Positions 1 through 9,733 of a stretch of 36,961 nt of DNA are shown piece after piece; position 1 is the first letter of the stretch; the number at the start of each line of letters is the position of its first letter. The position numbers and the translations under genes were made by a program. The notes beneath the pieces are model-generated. The model was not told the origin of the DNA. It saw nothing but the letters and a program-made list of their open reading frames with translations, and did no database searches. This DNA comes from Myxococcaceae bacterium (GTDB lineage Bacteria > Myxococcota_A > Polyangia > Polyangiales > Ga0077539), in NCBI GenBank assembly GCA_004297725.1, contig SCUS01000191.1, positions 1 to 36,961 of the forward strand. The letters run 5' to 3'.

Positions 1-94
1 AGGGACGAACTCGCTTCGCACGATCGACGAGCCACCAGCAGATCGCGAGGGCTCCGGGCACGTCCGGCGGGACCTTTATGCTGACCTTCTCAGG

Positions 95-215
95 GTCTGG
101 CTCGGGTTACCGACGGCCTCGCGGTCGTACCGGGGATATCCCCGCCGTCGGCCTCGCGGTCGTACCGGGGAAGTCCCCGCGGACGGCCTCGCGGTCGTTC
201 TCCGAACTCCAGGAA
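95..215. repeat. Short array of the 34-35 bp repeat with leader
   Basis: Three units begin at 112, 147 and 182 (spacing 35 bp) and share the core CGGCCTCGCGGTCGTACC. They are preceded by a 15-base leader GTCTGGCTCGGGTTA at 95-109, which also precedes the first unit of the large array at 24782-24796 and appears inverted at 24627-24641. The last unit decays after about 200. Each unit contains the small dyad CGGT-CGT-ACCG. There are no unique spacers, so this is not CRISPR. Its function is unknown. Confidence 0.9.
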
Positions 216-228
216 GACGTACCGGCGG

Positions 229-247
229 GATCACAATTGTCGTGATC
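229..247. other. Small perfect dyad GATCAC-N7-GTGATC
   Basis: Six-base arms flank an AT-rich 7-base centre (AATTGTC), which stands out against the very GC-rich surroundings. It lies between the short repeat array and the transposase remnant, with no intact gene next to it. It could be a relic operator or part of a decayed element. No function can be assigned. Confidence 0.3.
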
Positions 248-406
248 GGGCGGGCCGTCGAAGTCGAGCGTAGGTCGCGGGTCACGCGAGCGGTCGGCCG
301 TCCGCCGACGACGTTGATGGGCTTCGCGTGGGTGTTCTTCGCCACTGAGCCGCAGCCATAGCGGATCTGCGACGGCACGCCGGTCGCTCTGCCCGCGAAC
401 CCATCG

Positions 407-803
407 ATGCCCGACGGCGGTGTACACGCCCACGATGGCGCCCGGGACCCCGTCCGCGACGGGGTCGTGCATGGCCTCGTGCGCACTCGCTGTCCGGGCT
501 GCGGTCACGATCGGCTGGTGGCGTTCTCGTGCAAGCGCCGCGGGGTGTGCTCGAGCTGCGGCGGGCGGGCGTGGGGCCTTCGCGCGAGTCGACGACGAAG
601 GAGCGCACGACGACGCGGCGGAAGAGCGGGCATTGGCGCCGTTGCGGATGCGGTCGCATGGGCTCGTCGCGGAGGTCGAAGGGTTCAACCTGCACGCGGG
701 CGTGTGCGTGGCAGCCGATGACCGCGCTGCGCTGGAGCGGCTGTGCCGGTACATGGCGCGGCCCGCGGTGGCGAGCGGTCGGGTGACGAGGCTGCCCGAT
801 GGT
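407..803 (+). pseudogene. Decayed IS91-family transposase
   Basis: Two pieces of an IS91-type (Y1/HUH) transposase lie in different frames. Bases 407-570 encode the N-terminal zinc-binding region: cysteines in CPGC, then SC about ten residues on, then CSSC followed by GGR. The arrangement and wording (GHDRLVAFSCK) are typical of this family. Bases about 579-803, in the next frame, encode a later family segment starting VDDEGAHDDA and containing GFNLHAGVCVAADDRAALER and LCRYMARPA. The catalytic tyrosine core between them is missing and the C-terminal part after LPDG is lost. This is therefore an internally deleted, frameshifted remnant of an old insertion, with no activity expected. No element ends were recognised. 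Confidence 0.8.
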
Positions 804-1414
804 GTCAAGCGACACGAAAGTCAGCTGTCGCCTGACAGCCCATCGACGCGCGCGGCGGCGGCGAGGGTGTCCGGCGCGCGGAACGCGCGGTCAGGCCAGC
901 GGTTGGCAGCGATGTCCCGGACGCCACCTTCCCATGATGCCTATCCCCCGAGCTCTCCCGCGACGACATCCGGAGCCAGCGAGCTCTCTCGCGACGATGC
1001 GCGGAGCTCTCGACGACCCGATGGGGCGGCACGTTGCTGCGGGTAATGGGTAGTATGCGAGGTGACGCCGCCCGGCCACCTGCACCGTCGGCCGTGCTGG
1101 CTCATGCCTCACCGAGCTCCTTCTCGACGGCGTCGGGGTTGTCGTGCGAACGCTTCGCGGTGCGTCGCGCCGTCGACTGCGCCCGGAGCCCCGACTCGAT
1201 CCTGCGCGTGGCGGCCGAGCGTGCTGACCTCCGCTGGGCGCCGCGCTGCGAGCCGACCCCCGACCCGAGCGTGACGCGCCTCATCGCGCTCGCCCGCCGC
1301 CTCACCGCCACCGCCCCCCGCTGATCGCCCGCTCCGCCGCGCCCCCCCGCGGCGTTCGGCCGAAGGCGTCGTCGACCGCGGTGACCACTCTCGTCGTCAT
1401 GTATCGTCGCGGTC
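804..1414. other. Gene-poor stretch after the transposase remnant
   Basis: No gene is supported here. Open frames exist on both strands because of the high GC, but none has a recognisable domain or a convincing start. The most protein-like piece is a minus-strand stretch ending at 1102 (C-terminus ...DNPDAVEKELGEA), which could be the tail of a degraded gene. I see no clear promoter for the esterase that starts at 1415. The region looks like decaying accessory DNA. Confidence 0.5.
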
Positions 1415-2575
1415 ATGCGGGACGGTACGGCGAGCTCTCGTCGATTCCTGGGTGGGCTCGCGGTGCTCCTCGCCGCTTGCGGCGGCCCGACGGCGGCGCC
1501 CGCCGCCGACGCCTCCACGCCCGACGTCCCGACTCCACCGGCGGGCCCCGACGACCCCATCGTCGGCGCGGAGCCGCGGCGGTGGACGTGGGTGCCCATC
1601 GAGGGCATGCGCTGCATCGACGGTTCGCCGACGGGCATCGGCGTGAACGTCGCACCGGGCGCCGAGGGACTGGTGATCTTCCTGATGGGCGGGGGCGCCT
1701 GCTTCAACGAGGAGACTTGCGCGAGCGTGTTTCACGCCGACGGCTTCGACGAGGGCGCCTTCCGCGCCGAGACGCGGGCCTTCAGCGCGTCGGGGCCCGT
1801 CTCGCGGATCGACGCCAGCAACCCCTTCCGCAACTGGAGCTTCGCCTACGTGGGCTACTGCACCGGCGACGCCCACGCGGGCGACAACCCCGAGGGTGTG
1901 GTGATCGGGGGCAGACGCAGGGTGTTCGTGGGCCACCGCAACGTGCGCCTCGCGCTGCGGAGGCTTCTGCCGACCTTCCGCGGCGTGGGGCACGTGCTCG
2001 TCACGGGCGTGAGCGCCGGGGGCTTCGGCGCGGCGTACCACTACGACGGCATCGCCCAGGCGTTTGGCCCGGCGACGGACGTGTCGCTGCTCAACGACTC
2101 CGGCCCGCCGCTCAACGACGACGTGCTCGCGCCCTGCCTCCAACGCACGTGGCGCACGCTCTGGAACCTCGACGCCACGTTCCCGGCCGACTGCACCGAG
2201 TGCCGGGCTCAGGCCGATGGCGGGGGCATCTCGCGCTTGGCGGACTTCCTCGCGCGTAAGTACCCCACGCGGCGGCTCGGGATCGTCAGCGCGATGGGAG
2301 ACGGGGTGCCCCGGGACTTCTTCTCCTGGGGCCACGGCGGCGACTGCGCGCAGCGCGGGGACATCACCGCCGACGAACTGGGGCGCGACCTGCTGGCCAC
2401 GCGGCAGCGCCTTGCGGGCACCGGCTTCCGCAGCTACCTCGTTGCGTCGCAGTCCCACACCTGGCTGCTCCGGTGGAACTCCACCCGCGTCGGCGGCCTG
2501 CCGCTGAGCCAGTGGGCGGGCGCGATCGGGACGGGCGTCGGGCCCCTCGTCGACGTGGGTCCGGGCGCGCCGTAG
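1415..2575 (+). CDS. Pectinacetylesterase/Notum-family lipoprotein
   Basis: This 386-aa secreted serine hydrolase belongs to the pectinacetylesterase (plant PAE/animal Notum) family, carboxylesterases that remove acyl groups from polysaccharides or lipidated proteins. A signal peptide ends in a lipobox (LLAAC, Cys22), followed by a Pro/Ala/Asp linker, so it is probably a lipoprotein. Family landmarks are visible: IFLMGGGACFNEETC (88-102), the nucleophile elbow GVSAGGFGA with Ser200, and SQSHTW with the likely catalytic His348. The acid is probably Asp296. Length agrees with bacterial family members. No Shine-Dalgarno is obvious before the ATG, and it stands alone beside gene-poor DNA. The substrate cannot be told from sequence; polysaccharide de-acetylation is a guess from the family. 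Confidence 0.85.
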   Translation: MRDGTASSRRFLGGLAVLLAACGGPTAAPAADASTPDVPTPPAGPDDPIVGAEPRRWTWVPIEGMRCIDGSPTGIGVNVAPGAEGLVIFLMGGGACFNEETCASVFHADGFDEGAFRAETRAFSASGPVSRIDASNPFRNWSFAYVGYCTGDAHAGDNPEGVVIGGRRRVFVGHRNVRLALRRLLPTFRGVGHVLVTGVSAGGFGAAYHYDGIAQAFGPATDVSLLNDSGPPLNDDVLAPCLQRTWRTLWNLDATFPADCTECRAQADGGGISRLADFLARKYPTRRLGIVSAMGDGVPRDFFSWGHGGDCAQRGDITADELGRDLLATRQRLAGTGFRSYLVASQSHTWLLRWNSTRVGGLPLSQWAGAIGTGVGPLVDVGPGAP

Positions 2576-2629
2576 CACGACGGCGCCGCGCTCCCTGCGG
2601 CTCGGCGCTCTCGCTCGGGCTCTGGGGCG

Positions 2630-2746
2630 CTACTGCCCCTTCTTCCTGGCCCGCACGGCTTCCTCGTTGCCGCCCTGCGAGGGGTCGAAGGCACCCATGG
2701 TGGTATCCCCGCCGCCGGTGTCGCTGGGGCCGTGGGCCCCGTCCAC
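2630..2746 (-). CDS. Possible small ORF or C-terminal gene remnant
   Basis: This is a 38-codon reading frame with a possible GTG start at 2746, ending ...GNEEAVRARKKGQ. It has a Gly/Thr-rich N-terminal half and a charged, basic tail, which reads like a real protein tail rather than a shadow frame. The ribosome-binding signal is weak. The frame stays open upstream without a recognisable domain. It sits between the convergent esterase and amidohydrolase genes. The rest of 2576-2835 shows nothing further. I do not recognise it, and it may be a fragment of a lost gene. Confidence 0.2.
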   Translation of the reverse strand: MDGAHGPSDTGGGDTTMGAFDPSQGGNEEAVRARKKGQ

Positions 2747-2835
2747 TCCCGGCGGCGGCCGGGGAGTGACTCGCGATCTGGGTGTTCCGTTACCTGGAAC
2801 TGATCCACGCCAGCAGGGTTGCCGCGTTGCTTTCC

Positions 2836-4608
<1,773 letters not shown>

Positions 4609-4664
4609 ACCCGCAGGAGTACACGAGAGTGGGCCGCGGGAGCCACACTCCCCCCGCGGCGGGC

Positions 4665-5531
4665 CTACGGGTGCTGTCGCGCCGGGGGGCGCGCGAACTC
4701 CCGGCACCAGCGGATCAGCGTGCGCGCCGTGTGGTCGAGGTCGTCGATGTGGGGGCAGTGCCCGATGCCGCGGTGGAGCTCGACGCGCCCGCCAGGGGGG
4801 AGGTTGTCCATGAAGAAGCGCTTGCCGCTCGACGGGAGCACCCGCTCCTCCTCGCCCCACATCACCCGCAGGGGCATCGTGAGCGAGCGGAGGTCCTCCG
4901 GACGGAGACAGTCCGCCGTGCTCATCCCGTCGAGAATCGAGCGGATCGCCGGCCGCGAGAAGCCCTGGCGGATGCCCCAGGCGTAGAGCCTTCGCATGAC
5001 GCCGGGGTGGACCATCGCCCGGTCGACGAAGGCCAGCGCGTCGCCGTCGGAGCGCACGTTGAAGAGTTCCTTGAGGGCGACCATCTCCTGGGCGGTCATG
5101 GGGGCGCCGCCCGGGGAGAGCAGCGCGAGCCCGAGCACCCGCTCCGGCCGGTCGAGCGCGTAGCGCACCGCGAAGGCCCCGCCGAGGGAGTTGCCCACCA
5201 GCACGCAGGGACCGTCAAGGCTCTGGTCGAGCGCGTCGCGAAGGCCGAGGTAGAGGTTGCCGAGGTCGAGGGCGACGGGCGAGTCGCTGAAGCCGTGGGC
5301 AGGGAGGTCGGGGGCCACCACCCGCCGCACCGACCGGCGCAGCTCCTCCAGCAGCGGGCCGTAGTGGGCTCCCGCCGCGGTGAAGCCGTGCAGCAGCACC
5401 ACCGTGGGGAGCGGCCCCTCGCCGCGGGCCTCGATGAGGTGGACGCGCCCGTAGGGGGTCTCGACGTGCCGCCCGCGCCAGCCCCGGACTCGGAGGTTGA
5501 GGAGCGAGGCGTGCTCGGTGAGGGCGGCCAT
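4665..5531 (-). CDS. Alpha/beta-fold hydrolase
   Basis: This 288-aa hydrolase has the oxyanion region VVLLHGFTA (44-52), the nucleophile elbow VGNSLGGAF with Ser115, and a C-terminal histidine in GIGHCPHID. The acidic residue is probably a Glu or Asp after MPLRVMWGEEERVLP. Family members are esterases, lipases or C-C bond hydrolases, and the sequence does not decide between them. There is no signal peptide, so it is cytoplasmic. The ATG at 5531 is the first in-frame start that leaves space for the divergent acyltransferase starting at 5613; a longer start would overlap it. The 81-bp intergenic gap must hold both promoters. Confidence 0.88.
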   Translation of the reverse strand: MAALTEHASLLNLRVRGWRGRHVETPYGRVHLIEARGEGPLPTVVLLHGFTAAGAHYGPLLEELRRSVRRVVAPDLPAHGFSDSPVALDLGNLYLGLRDALDQSLDGPCVLVGNSLGGAFAVRYALDRPERVLGLALLSPGGAPMTAQEMVALKELFNVRSDGDALAFVDRAMVHPGVMRRLYAWGIRQGFSRPAIRSILDGMSTADCLRPEDLRSLTMPLRVMWGEEERVLPSSGKRFFMDNLPPGGRVELHRGIGHCPHIDDLDHTARTLIRWCREFARPPARQHP

Positions 5532-5612
5532 GTGACTGGAGGGGTTAGCCGTTCGGGGCTCCTGGCGCCAGTAGAGAGGCTCGGCGAGGCGATCCGTCGC
5601 GCCACTCGGAGG

Positions 5613-6482
5613 ATGAGCCCCTTGAAGAAGCACCAAACGCCCCTACGCCGCTGGCTGCGCGGAACGTCCGAGGAGCAGCACTGGGGCCTCGACCCTCAGC
5701 AGTTCGACGAGCGCAGCGTCGCCGACACCATCGCCTCGCTCTCGGGCCCGGTCTTCGGGCCGCGCGGCTGGTTTCGCGTCGACGTGAAGGGCGCCGAGCG
5801 CATCCCCCCGGCCCCGGTGATGCTGGTGTCCAACCACTCGGGCGGAACCATCATCCCCGACGTCTGGGGCTTCATGTGGTTCTGGTACCGGCACTTCGGC
5901 ACCACCCGGCCGCTCCACCCTTCGGGCCACGAGCTCATCTTCGCCAACCAGCGCCTGGGCCGCTGGTTCGCCCGCCGCGGCGTGCTGCACGCCAACCCTG
6001 CCCTCGCCCGCGAGGTGCTCACCCGCTGGAAGCGCGACCTGATGGTGATGCCCGGCGGCGACCGCGACACCTGGCGCCCGTACTCCCGGCGCTACCAGGT
6101 CGAGTTCGCAGGGCGCACGGGCTACGCGCGCCTCGCGCTGCAGGCCCGGGTGCCCATCGTCCCGGTGGCCCACGCGGGCGCCCACGAGACCCTGCGGGTG
6201 CTCACCGACGGCTACCGTTTCGCGCGCGCCGTGGGGCTGCAGCGCTTCGCCCGGGCCGAGGTGTTCCCGGTGCACCTGTCGCTGCCGTGGGGCCTGGCCA
6301 TCGGGCCGTGGCCGCACATCCCGCCGCCCACCACCCTGCGCTACCGCTTCGGCGAGCCCATCCCGGTGCCCGACGACCTCCGCGAGGGCGATGAGGTCAC
6401 CGAGGAGAGGGTGCTGGAGCACGACGCCCGGGTGCGCGCCGCCGTGCAGTCGCTGCTCGACGGGCTGCGCGACGAGGGCTGA
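5613..6482 (+). CDS. Lysophospholipid acyltransferase-like protein (PlsC/MGAT-like)
   Basis: This 289-aa glycerolipid acyltransferase-fold protein carries the family block VMLVSNHSGG (His75, with Asp83 downstream) and a second block VMPGGDRDTWRPY, which resembles the MGAT-like branch more than classical PlsC (FPEG). It probably transfers an acyl group to a lysolipid or alcohol at the membrane. The Shine-Dalgarno GGAGG at 5608-5612 directly abuts the ATG. An in-frame TTG at 5622 has ideal spacing (9 nt) and may be the true start. It is divergent from the alpha/beta hydrolase. A second protein with the same NHSGG block lies at 33559, so the window carries two of this superfamily. Confidence 0.85.
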   Translation: MSPLKKHQTPLRRWLRGTSEEQHWGLDPQQFDERSVADTIASLSGPVFGPRGWFRVDVKGAERIPPAPVMLVSNHSGGTIIPDVWGFMWFWYRHFGTTRPLHPSGHELIFANQRLGRWFARRGVLHANPALAREVLTRWKRDLMVMPGGDRDTWRPYSRRYQVEFAGRTGYARLALQARVPIVPVAHAGAHETLRVLTDGYRFARAVGLQRFARAEVFPVHLSLPWGLAIGPWPHIPPPTTLRYRFGEPIPVPDDLREGDEVTEERVLEHDARVRAAVQSLLDGLRDEG

Positions 6483-6490
6483 ACCCCGTC

Positions 6491-6615
6491 AGAAGGTCAG
6501 CATGAACCGTCGCGAGCACCCCGAGGCGAGGGAGGCCGCGCGAGACATACGCGGGGTATTTCGAGCGCGGCCGACCGCTGCATCGGGGGGCGCAGCAGGT
6601 TCATGCTGACCTTCT
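6491..6615. repeat. 18-bp perfect inverted repeat between convergent genes
   Basis: AGAAGGTCAGCATGAACC at 6491-6508 is exactly complementary to 6598-6615, with 89 bases between. The right arm touches the stop codon of the anti-sigma gene, and the left arm begins 8 bases after the acyltransferase stop. The 16-mer ATGCTGACCTTCTCAG at 6603-6618 recurs at 78-93, just ahead of the repeat leader there. The loop is too long for an ordinary terminator. A MITE-like remnant or a paired 3'-end signal for the convergent genes are the main options. Confidence 0.75.
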
Positions 6616-7421
6616 CAGCGCATCTCGGCGTGGGCCACGATGCGGGCGCACTCCTGCGGAGGCAGGTCGGAGGCGATGGCGTAGCCGATGCCCTGCTGCT
6701 CGGTGAAGGTCACCGTGTAGCCGTGGGCCGAGGTGGTGTAGACCGGCCGCCCGTGCACCACCGCGGTGGTCTCCGCGAAGCGCGGCATCCGGGCGTTGTC
6801 GAACATGAACACCGTCATGCGCCGGCCGTCGACGTCGTAGGTGAGCGCCGCGGCCATCTGGTTCTGCACGTTGGAGATGCGCGCCCCCACGAGCCGAGCG
6901 GTCATCCCCCGAAACAGCACCGGCCGCACCGGGATGTCCATCTTCCCCCGGAACCACTGGGTCACCGCGGCCGGGTCGCTGTTGGACACCTCCACCGGCA
7001 GCTCACGGGCGTGGCGCTCGGCGATGTCCTCCACCACCGGCAGCATCCCCGCGGTGGTCATCGTCGCCGGAGCGCCCGAGCGCGCCTTGAGGCCGTTGGC
7101 AAGCACCACCCCCGCCAGCGCCGCTCCGGCCAGCGCGAAGTTTCTCGCGTGCTTCTTGCGCGCCGCCGCGCTGCGGTCGGCCTCCTGATCGCGCTCGCAG
7201 GCGTCGAGCGCCGCCGTGATGCGGAAGCGCAGCGCCGTGGGCGCGCAGTCCTCGCGGAGCGCCCCGAGGCCCCGCTTCAACTTGCGGATCATGTCCGCCT
7301 CGGCCCGGCAGCAGGCGCAGCCGGCCAGGTGATCTTCGACGAGCAGGGCCGCGCTCGGATCGAGCTCGCCGTCGATCCATGCGTCGGTCCACCGCGTCGC
7401 CTGCTCGCAGCTTACGGCCAT
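6615..7421 (-). CDS. Anti-sigma factor with zinc-finger ZAS domain
   Basis: This 268-aa membrane anti-sigma factor is the likely partner of the ECF sigma factor encoded just upstream. The N-terminal ZAS/zf-HC2 motif is visible: Cys5, then His32-x3-Cys36-x2-Cys39 in DHLAGCACC. One transmembrane helix (about 94-111, NFALAGAALAGVVLANGL) follows a basic stretch. The roughly 155-residue remainder is predicted to lie outside the membrane and could be the signal-receiving domain. Only 4 bases separate it from the sigma stop, and its Shine-Dalgarno (AGGAGG) lies in the end of the sigma gene, so the two are co-translated. The family mechanism is to hold the sigma factor until stress or proteolysis releases it; the stimulus is unknown. 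Confidence 0.88.
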   Translation of the reverse strand: MAVSCEQATRWTDAWIDGELDPSAALLVEDHLAGCACCRAEADMIRKLKRGLGALREDCAPTALRFRITAALDACERDQEADRSAAARKKHARNFALAGAALAGVVLANGLKARSGAPATMTTAGMLPVVEDIAERHARELPVEVSNSDPAAVTQWFRGKMDIPVRPVLFRGMTARLVGARISNVQNQMAAALTYDVDGRRMTVFMFDNARMPRFAETTAVVHGRPVYTTSAHGYTVTFTEQQGIGYAIASDLPPQECARIVAHAEMR

Positions 7422-7425
7422 CCGT

Positions 7426-8049
7426 CTATGCCTCCTTGCGGCGGCGGAAGCTGTTCATCTCCAACACCCTCGCCCCGTCCTGTTCGGTGCTCGTGGCGGC
7501 CTGCTCGGGCACGATGCCGAGCTTCTGGGCGACCGCGCGGCGAGCCCGATGGAGCCGGGACATCACCGTCCCCATGGGGCAATTCATCGCCTCTGCGACC
7601 TCGCGGTACGTCAGGCCTTCCACGTCGACCAGAACCAGCACCTGGCGGAAATCTTCCGGCAGGTCTTTCAAGGCCTCGGCCACGGAGCGCTGGAGCAGGG
7701 GCTGCTCGGCCACGCGCTCGGGCTCTCGCTGGGCGTTCATCGAAGCGGCGCCGATCCAGCCGTCGGAGACCGGGTCGACGGTCGCCATCGCGTGGACGTT
7801 GCCCTCCAGGGTGTTGCGCCGGTGCTTCGAGTAGAAGACGTTGGTGACGATCTTGAGCAGCCAGGCCCGGATGTTGGTGCCCCGCTCGTAGCTGTCGAAG
7901 AAGCGCCAGGCCTTGATGACCGCGTCCTGCACCAGGTCGTCGGCGTCGCTCGGGCTGCGGGTGAACTGCGTGGCCGTGCGGTGCATGGCATCGAGGTGCG
8001 GGAGCACCTCGGCCTCGAAGATCTGTCGTCGTTGCGTCGGGTCCATCAT
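7426..8049 (-). CDS. ECF-family RNA polymerase sigma factor
   Basis: This is a 207-aa sigma-70 family ECF factor. Region 2 is seen in DADDLVQDAVIKAWRFFDSYERGTNIRAWLLKIVTNVF (about 35-72). Region 4 is seen in LKDLPEDFRQVLVLVDVEGLTYREVAEAMNCPMGTVMSRLHRARR, the promoter -35-reading helix-turn-helix. Two consecutive ATGs (8049 and 8046) follow GAGGA; the second has the better spacing. It probably directs polymerase to stress or envelope genes and is controlled by the anti-sigma factor downstream. ECF operons usually autoregulate, but I could not identify a matching promoter with confidence in the 60-bp upstream gap. It has a C-terminal extension of about 30 residues after region 4. Confidence 0.93.
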   Translation of the reverse strand: MMDPTQRRQIFEAEVLPHLDAMHRTATQFTRSPSDADDLVQDAVIKAWRFFDSYERGTNIRAWLLKIVTNVFYSKHRRNTLEGNVHAMATVDPVSDGWIGAASMNAQREPERVAEQPLLQRSVAEALKDLPEDFRQVLVLVDVEGLTYREVAEAMNCPMGTVMSRLHRARRAVAQKLGIVPEQAATSTEQDGARVLEMNSFRRRKEA

Positions 8050-8109
8050 GTTCCTCGGGACGGATAGAGAAGCACGGTGGACAACCCTGGCAAGGGGTCG
8101 ATCTATTCC

Positions 8110-8769
8110 TCAGGGCTCCCGATCAGCCTCGGGGGCCCGCTCCGACGCTTTGGCCTCGAGGGCCTCGACGCGCTGGTTGAGCCGCCGAACCTCCGCCTGG
8201 AGCGCCTCGATCTGGGCCATCGGGTTGATGCCCTCCCAGAACGACTTCATCTGATGGTCGACCCGGTGCTGCCACTGGTCGATGGCCTCTCTCGACTGCT
8301 CGACGAACTTCTCCACCCGACCGGGCTCGGCCACGGTCGCCGCCGGCGCGGGGGGCTCCGGGGCGGTCACGGGCTCGGGCTCCTTGGGCTCGGGTTCGGG
8401 CTCCGCGGGGGCGGCCTCGCCGCGGGCGATGAGCTTGCCCATCGGGGTGTCGCGCACCGCCGAGAGGATGCGCTCGCTCGACGAGTGCAAGAGCTCCTTC
8501 AAGGCCCCCAGCGGCAGCCGGCTCTGCTTGCGCTCCTCCTCGTAGAGGATCTGCGCGAGCGTCATCCGGGTGAGGTCTTCCTTGGTGGTGTTGTCGATGA
8601 TCCGGACGTCCTCGCCCTGGCGGACATACTCCGCGATCTGCGGCAGCGTGACGTAGCGGCTCTCGACCGTGTCGTAGAGCTTGCGGTTGCTGTAGCGCTT
8701 CACCACCCGGGCGGTCTGGGGTCCCGCCGACTGTCCGCCGTCCGTCGCCACTTTAGAGGATTCCTCCAT
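8110..8769 (-). CDS. phaR: PhaR-like polyhydroxyalkanoate regulator
   Basis: This 219-aa protein has the PHB/PHA accumulation regulator DNA-binding domain near its N-terminus: VVKRYSNRKLYDTVESRYVT, then IAEYVRQGEDVRIIDNTTKEDLT. In known systems PhaR represses phasin and PHA genes and binds PHA granules. An acidic Pro/Glu-rich linker (about 120-150) leads to a helical, probably coiled-coil C-terminus (IEALQAEVRRLNQRVEALEAKA), longer than minimal PhaR proteins. The ATG at 8769 lacks a clear Shine-Dalgarno, whereas GTG at 8751 is preceded by GGAGGA at good spacing and may be the true start. No PHA synthase or phasin gene is in the window, so a more general carbon-storage role is possible. Confidence 0.82.
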   Translation of the reverse strand: MEESSKVATDGGQSAGPQTARVVKRYSNRKLYDTVESRYVTLPQIAEYVRQGEDVRIIDNTTKEDLTRMTLAQILYEEERKQSRLPLGALKELLHSSSERILSAVRDTPMGKLIARGEAAPAEPEPEPKEPEPVTAPEPPAPAATVAEPGRVEKFVEQSREAIDQWQHRVDHQMKSFWEGINPMAQIEALQAEVRRLNQRVEALEAKASERAPEADREP

Positions 8770-8974
8770 CTTACTGAACAGTGCCGAGAGCCTCGCAGGG
8801 CACCCGATGGCGTGAGTGCCGCACTCCCCCCGCGCAGGTCAAGCGCCGGGAGCGTCGTTACCGTTCCTGGGGCCTGTTGCCACCGACGTCCATGGCCCAG
8901 GGAAGACGTCGGCCGGGGACAACATCGTTGGAGGGTCTGCGCCGCGACCCTGCTAGCCTCCGTCGTCGCGAGCG

Positions 8975-9733
8975 ATGACCGAAGGCCTTCCGACGCCCCC
9001 ACCCGAGCAGCCCCAGCGACCCCATCAGTCACGCGTAGGGCTCGTGGCCCTGGCGGCGGTCTGCGCGAGCCTGGGTGGCATGCTGGGCGGCAGCGCGCTC
9101 GGGGTGATGCACGCCCCGAGCGCTCCGCTGGTGCTGGTGACGGTGGTGCCCGCGGCGGACGCCGGGCCGCTGCTCTCGCAGGAGGCCAACCCCGAGACGG
9201 CGGGCGACGGGGTGATGGACGACCTCGACGAGGCCCCCTCGGACGCCGGCTCGGTGGTGATCGCCGACGAGTCGATCGTGGACGTCCCCGTGGTGGCCGC
9301 GGCGCCCGCTCCGCCGAGGAGGCGCGACCCCTCGGTGATCACCTCGGACGACGTCCCCGAGGGGCCCGTGCAGGGCTACGTCGACGGGCGCTCGATGCGC
9401 ATCGTGGTGAGGCGCCTCGACGCCAAGCCCGTCGAGGTGCGCACCGCGGCGGCCTACCTCCGGATGCGCGACGCGGCGCTGAGGGACAACGTGCGGCTGC
9501 GCATCGTCAGCGGCTTCCGCACCATGGCGCACCAGCAGGCGCTCTACCGGGCGTACCGTCGGGGCCGGGGCAACCTCGCGGCGGTGCCGGGGCACTCCAA
9601 CCACCAGAGCGGCCACGCGCTCGACCTCAACACCTCGTCGCCGGGCGTGCTGCGATGGCTCGACCGCAACGCGCGGCGCTTCGGGTTCCGCCGGACGGTG
9701 CCGACGGAGTCGTGGCACTGGGAGTGGTGGTGA
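8975..9733 (+). CDS. D-alanyl-D-alanine carboxypeptidase (VanY/M15B) with membrane anchor
   Basis: This 252-aa zinc peptidase trims the peptidoglycan stem peptide. An N-terminal transmembrane anchor (about 21-45) and a low-complexity Asp/Ala/Val linker to residue 130 place the catalytic domain outside the membrane. The M15B signature is complete: SGFRTMAHQQ (179-188), GHSNHQSGHALDLN with zinc ligands His214 and Asp217, and the terminal ESWHWEW with Glu245 and His248. The protein ends almost directly after the last motif, as in other compact VanY domains. Its stop overlaps the GTG start of the next gene (GTGA), so the two are translationally coupled although functionally unrelated on their face. 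Confidence 0.9.
   Translation: MTEGLPTPPPEQPQRPHQSRVGLVALAAVCASLGGMLGGSALGVMHAPSAPLVLVTVVPAADAGPLLSQEANPETAGDGVMDDLDEAPSDAGSVVIADESIVDVPVVAAAPAPPRRRDPSVITSDDVPEGPVQGYVDGRSMRIVVRRLDAKPVEVRTAAAYLRMRDAALRDNVRLRIVSGFRTMAHQQALYRAYRRGRGNLAAVPGHSNHQSGHALDLNTSSPGVLRWLDRNARRFGFRRTVPTESWHWEWW

Noticed and set aside
407..1046. Intact genes in 407-1046
   Set aside because: The recognisable IS91-type pieces lie in two frames with the catalytic core missing, so these are remnants, not genes.
1102..1707. Minus-strand gene opposite the esterase start
   Set aside because: It overlaps the well-supported esterase and has no recognisable domain; only its last 25 residues look protein-like.
6491..6615. Rho-independent terminator
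   Set aside because: The arms are perfect but 89 bases apart and there is no T-run on either strand.
8077..9000. Plus-strand long frame across the PhaR gene
   Set aside because: It is the shadow of the PhaR frame on the other strand and continues into the AlkZ-like gene only because of high GC.
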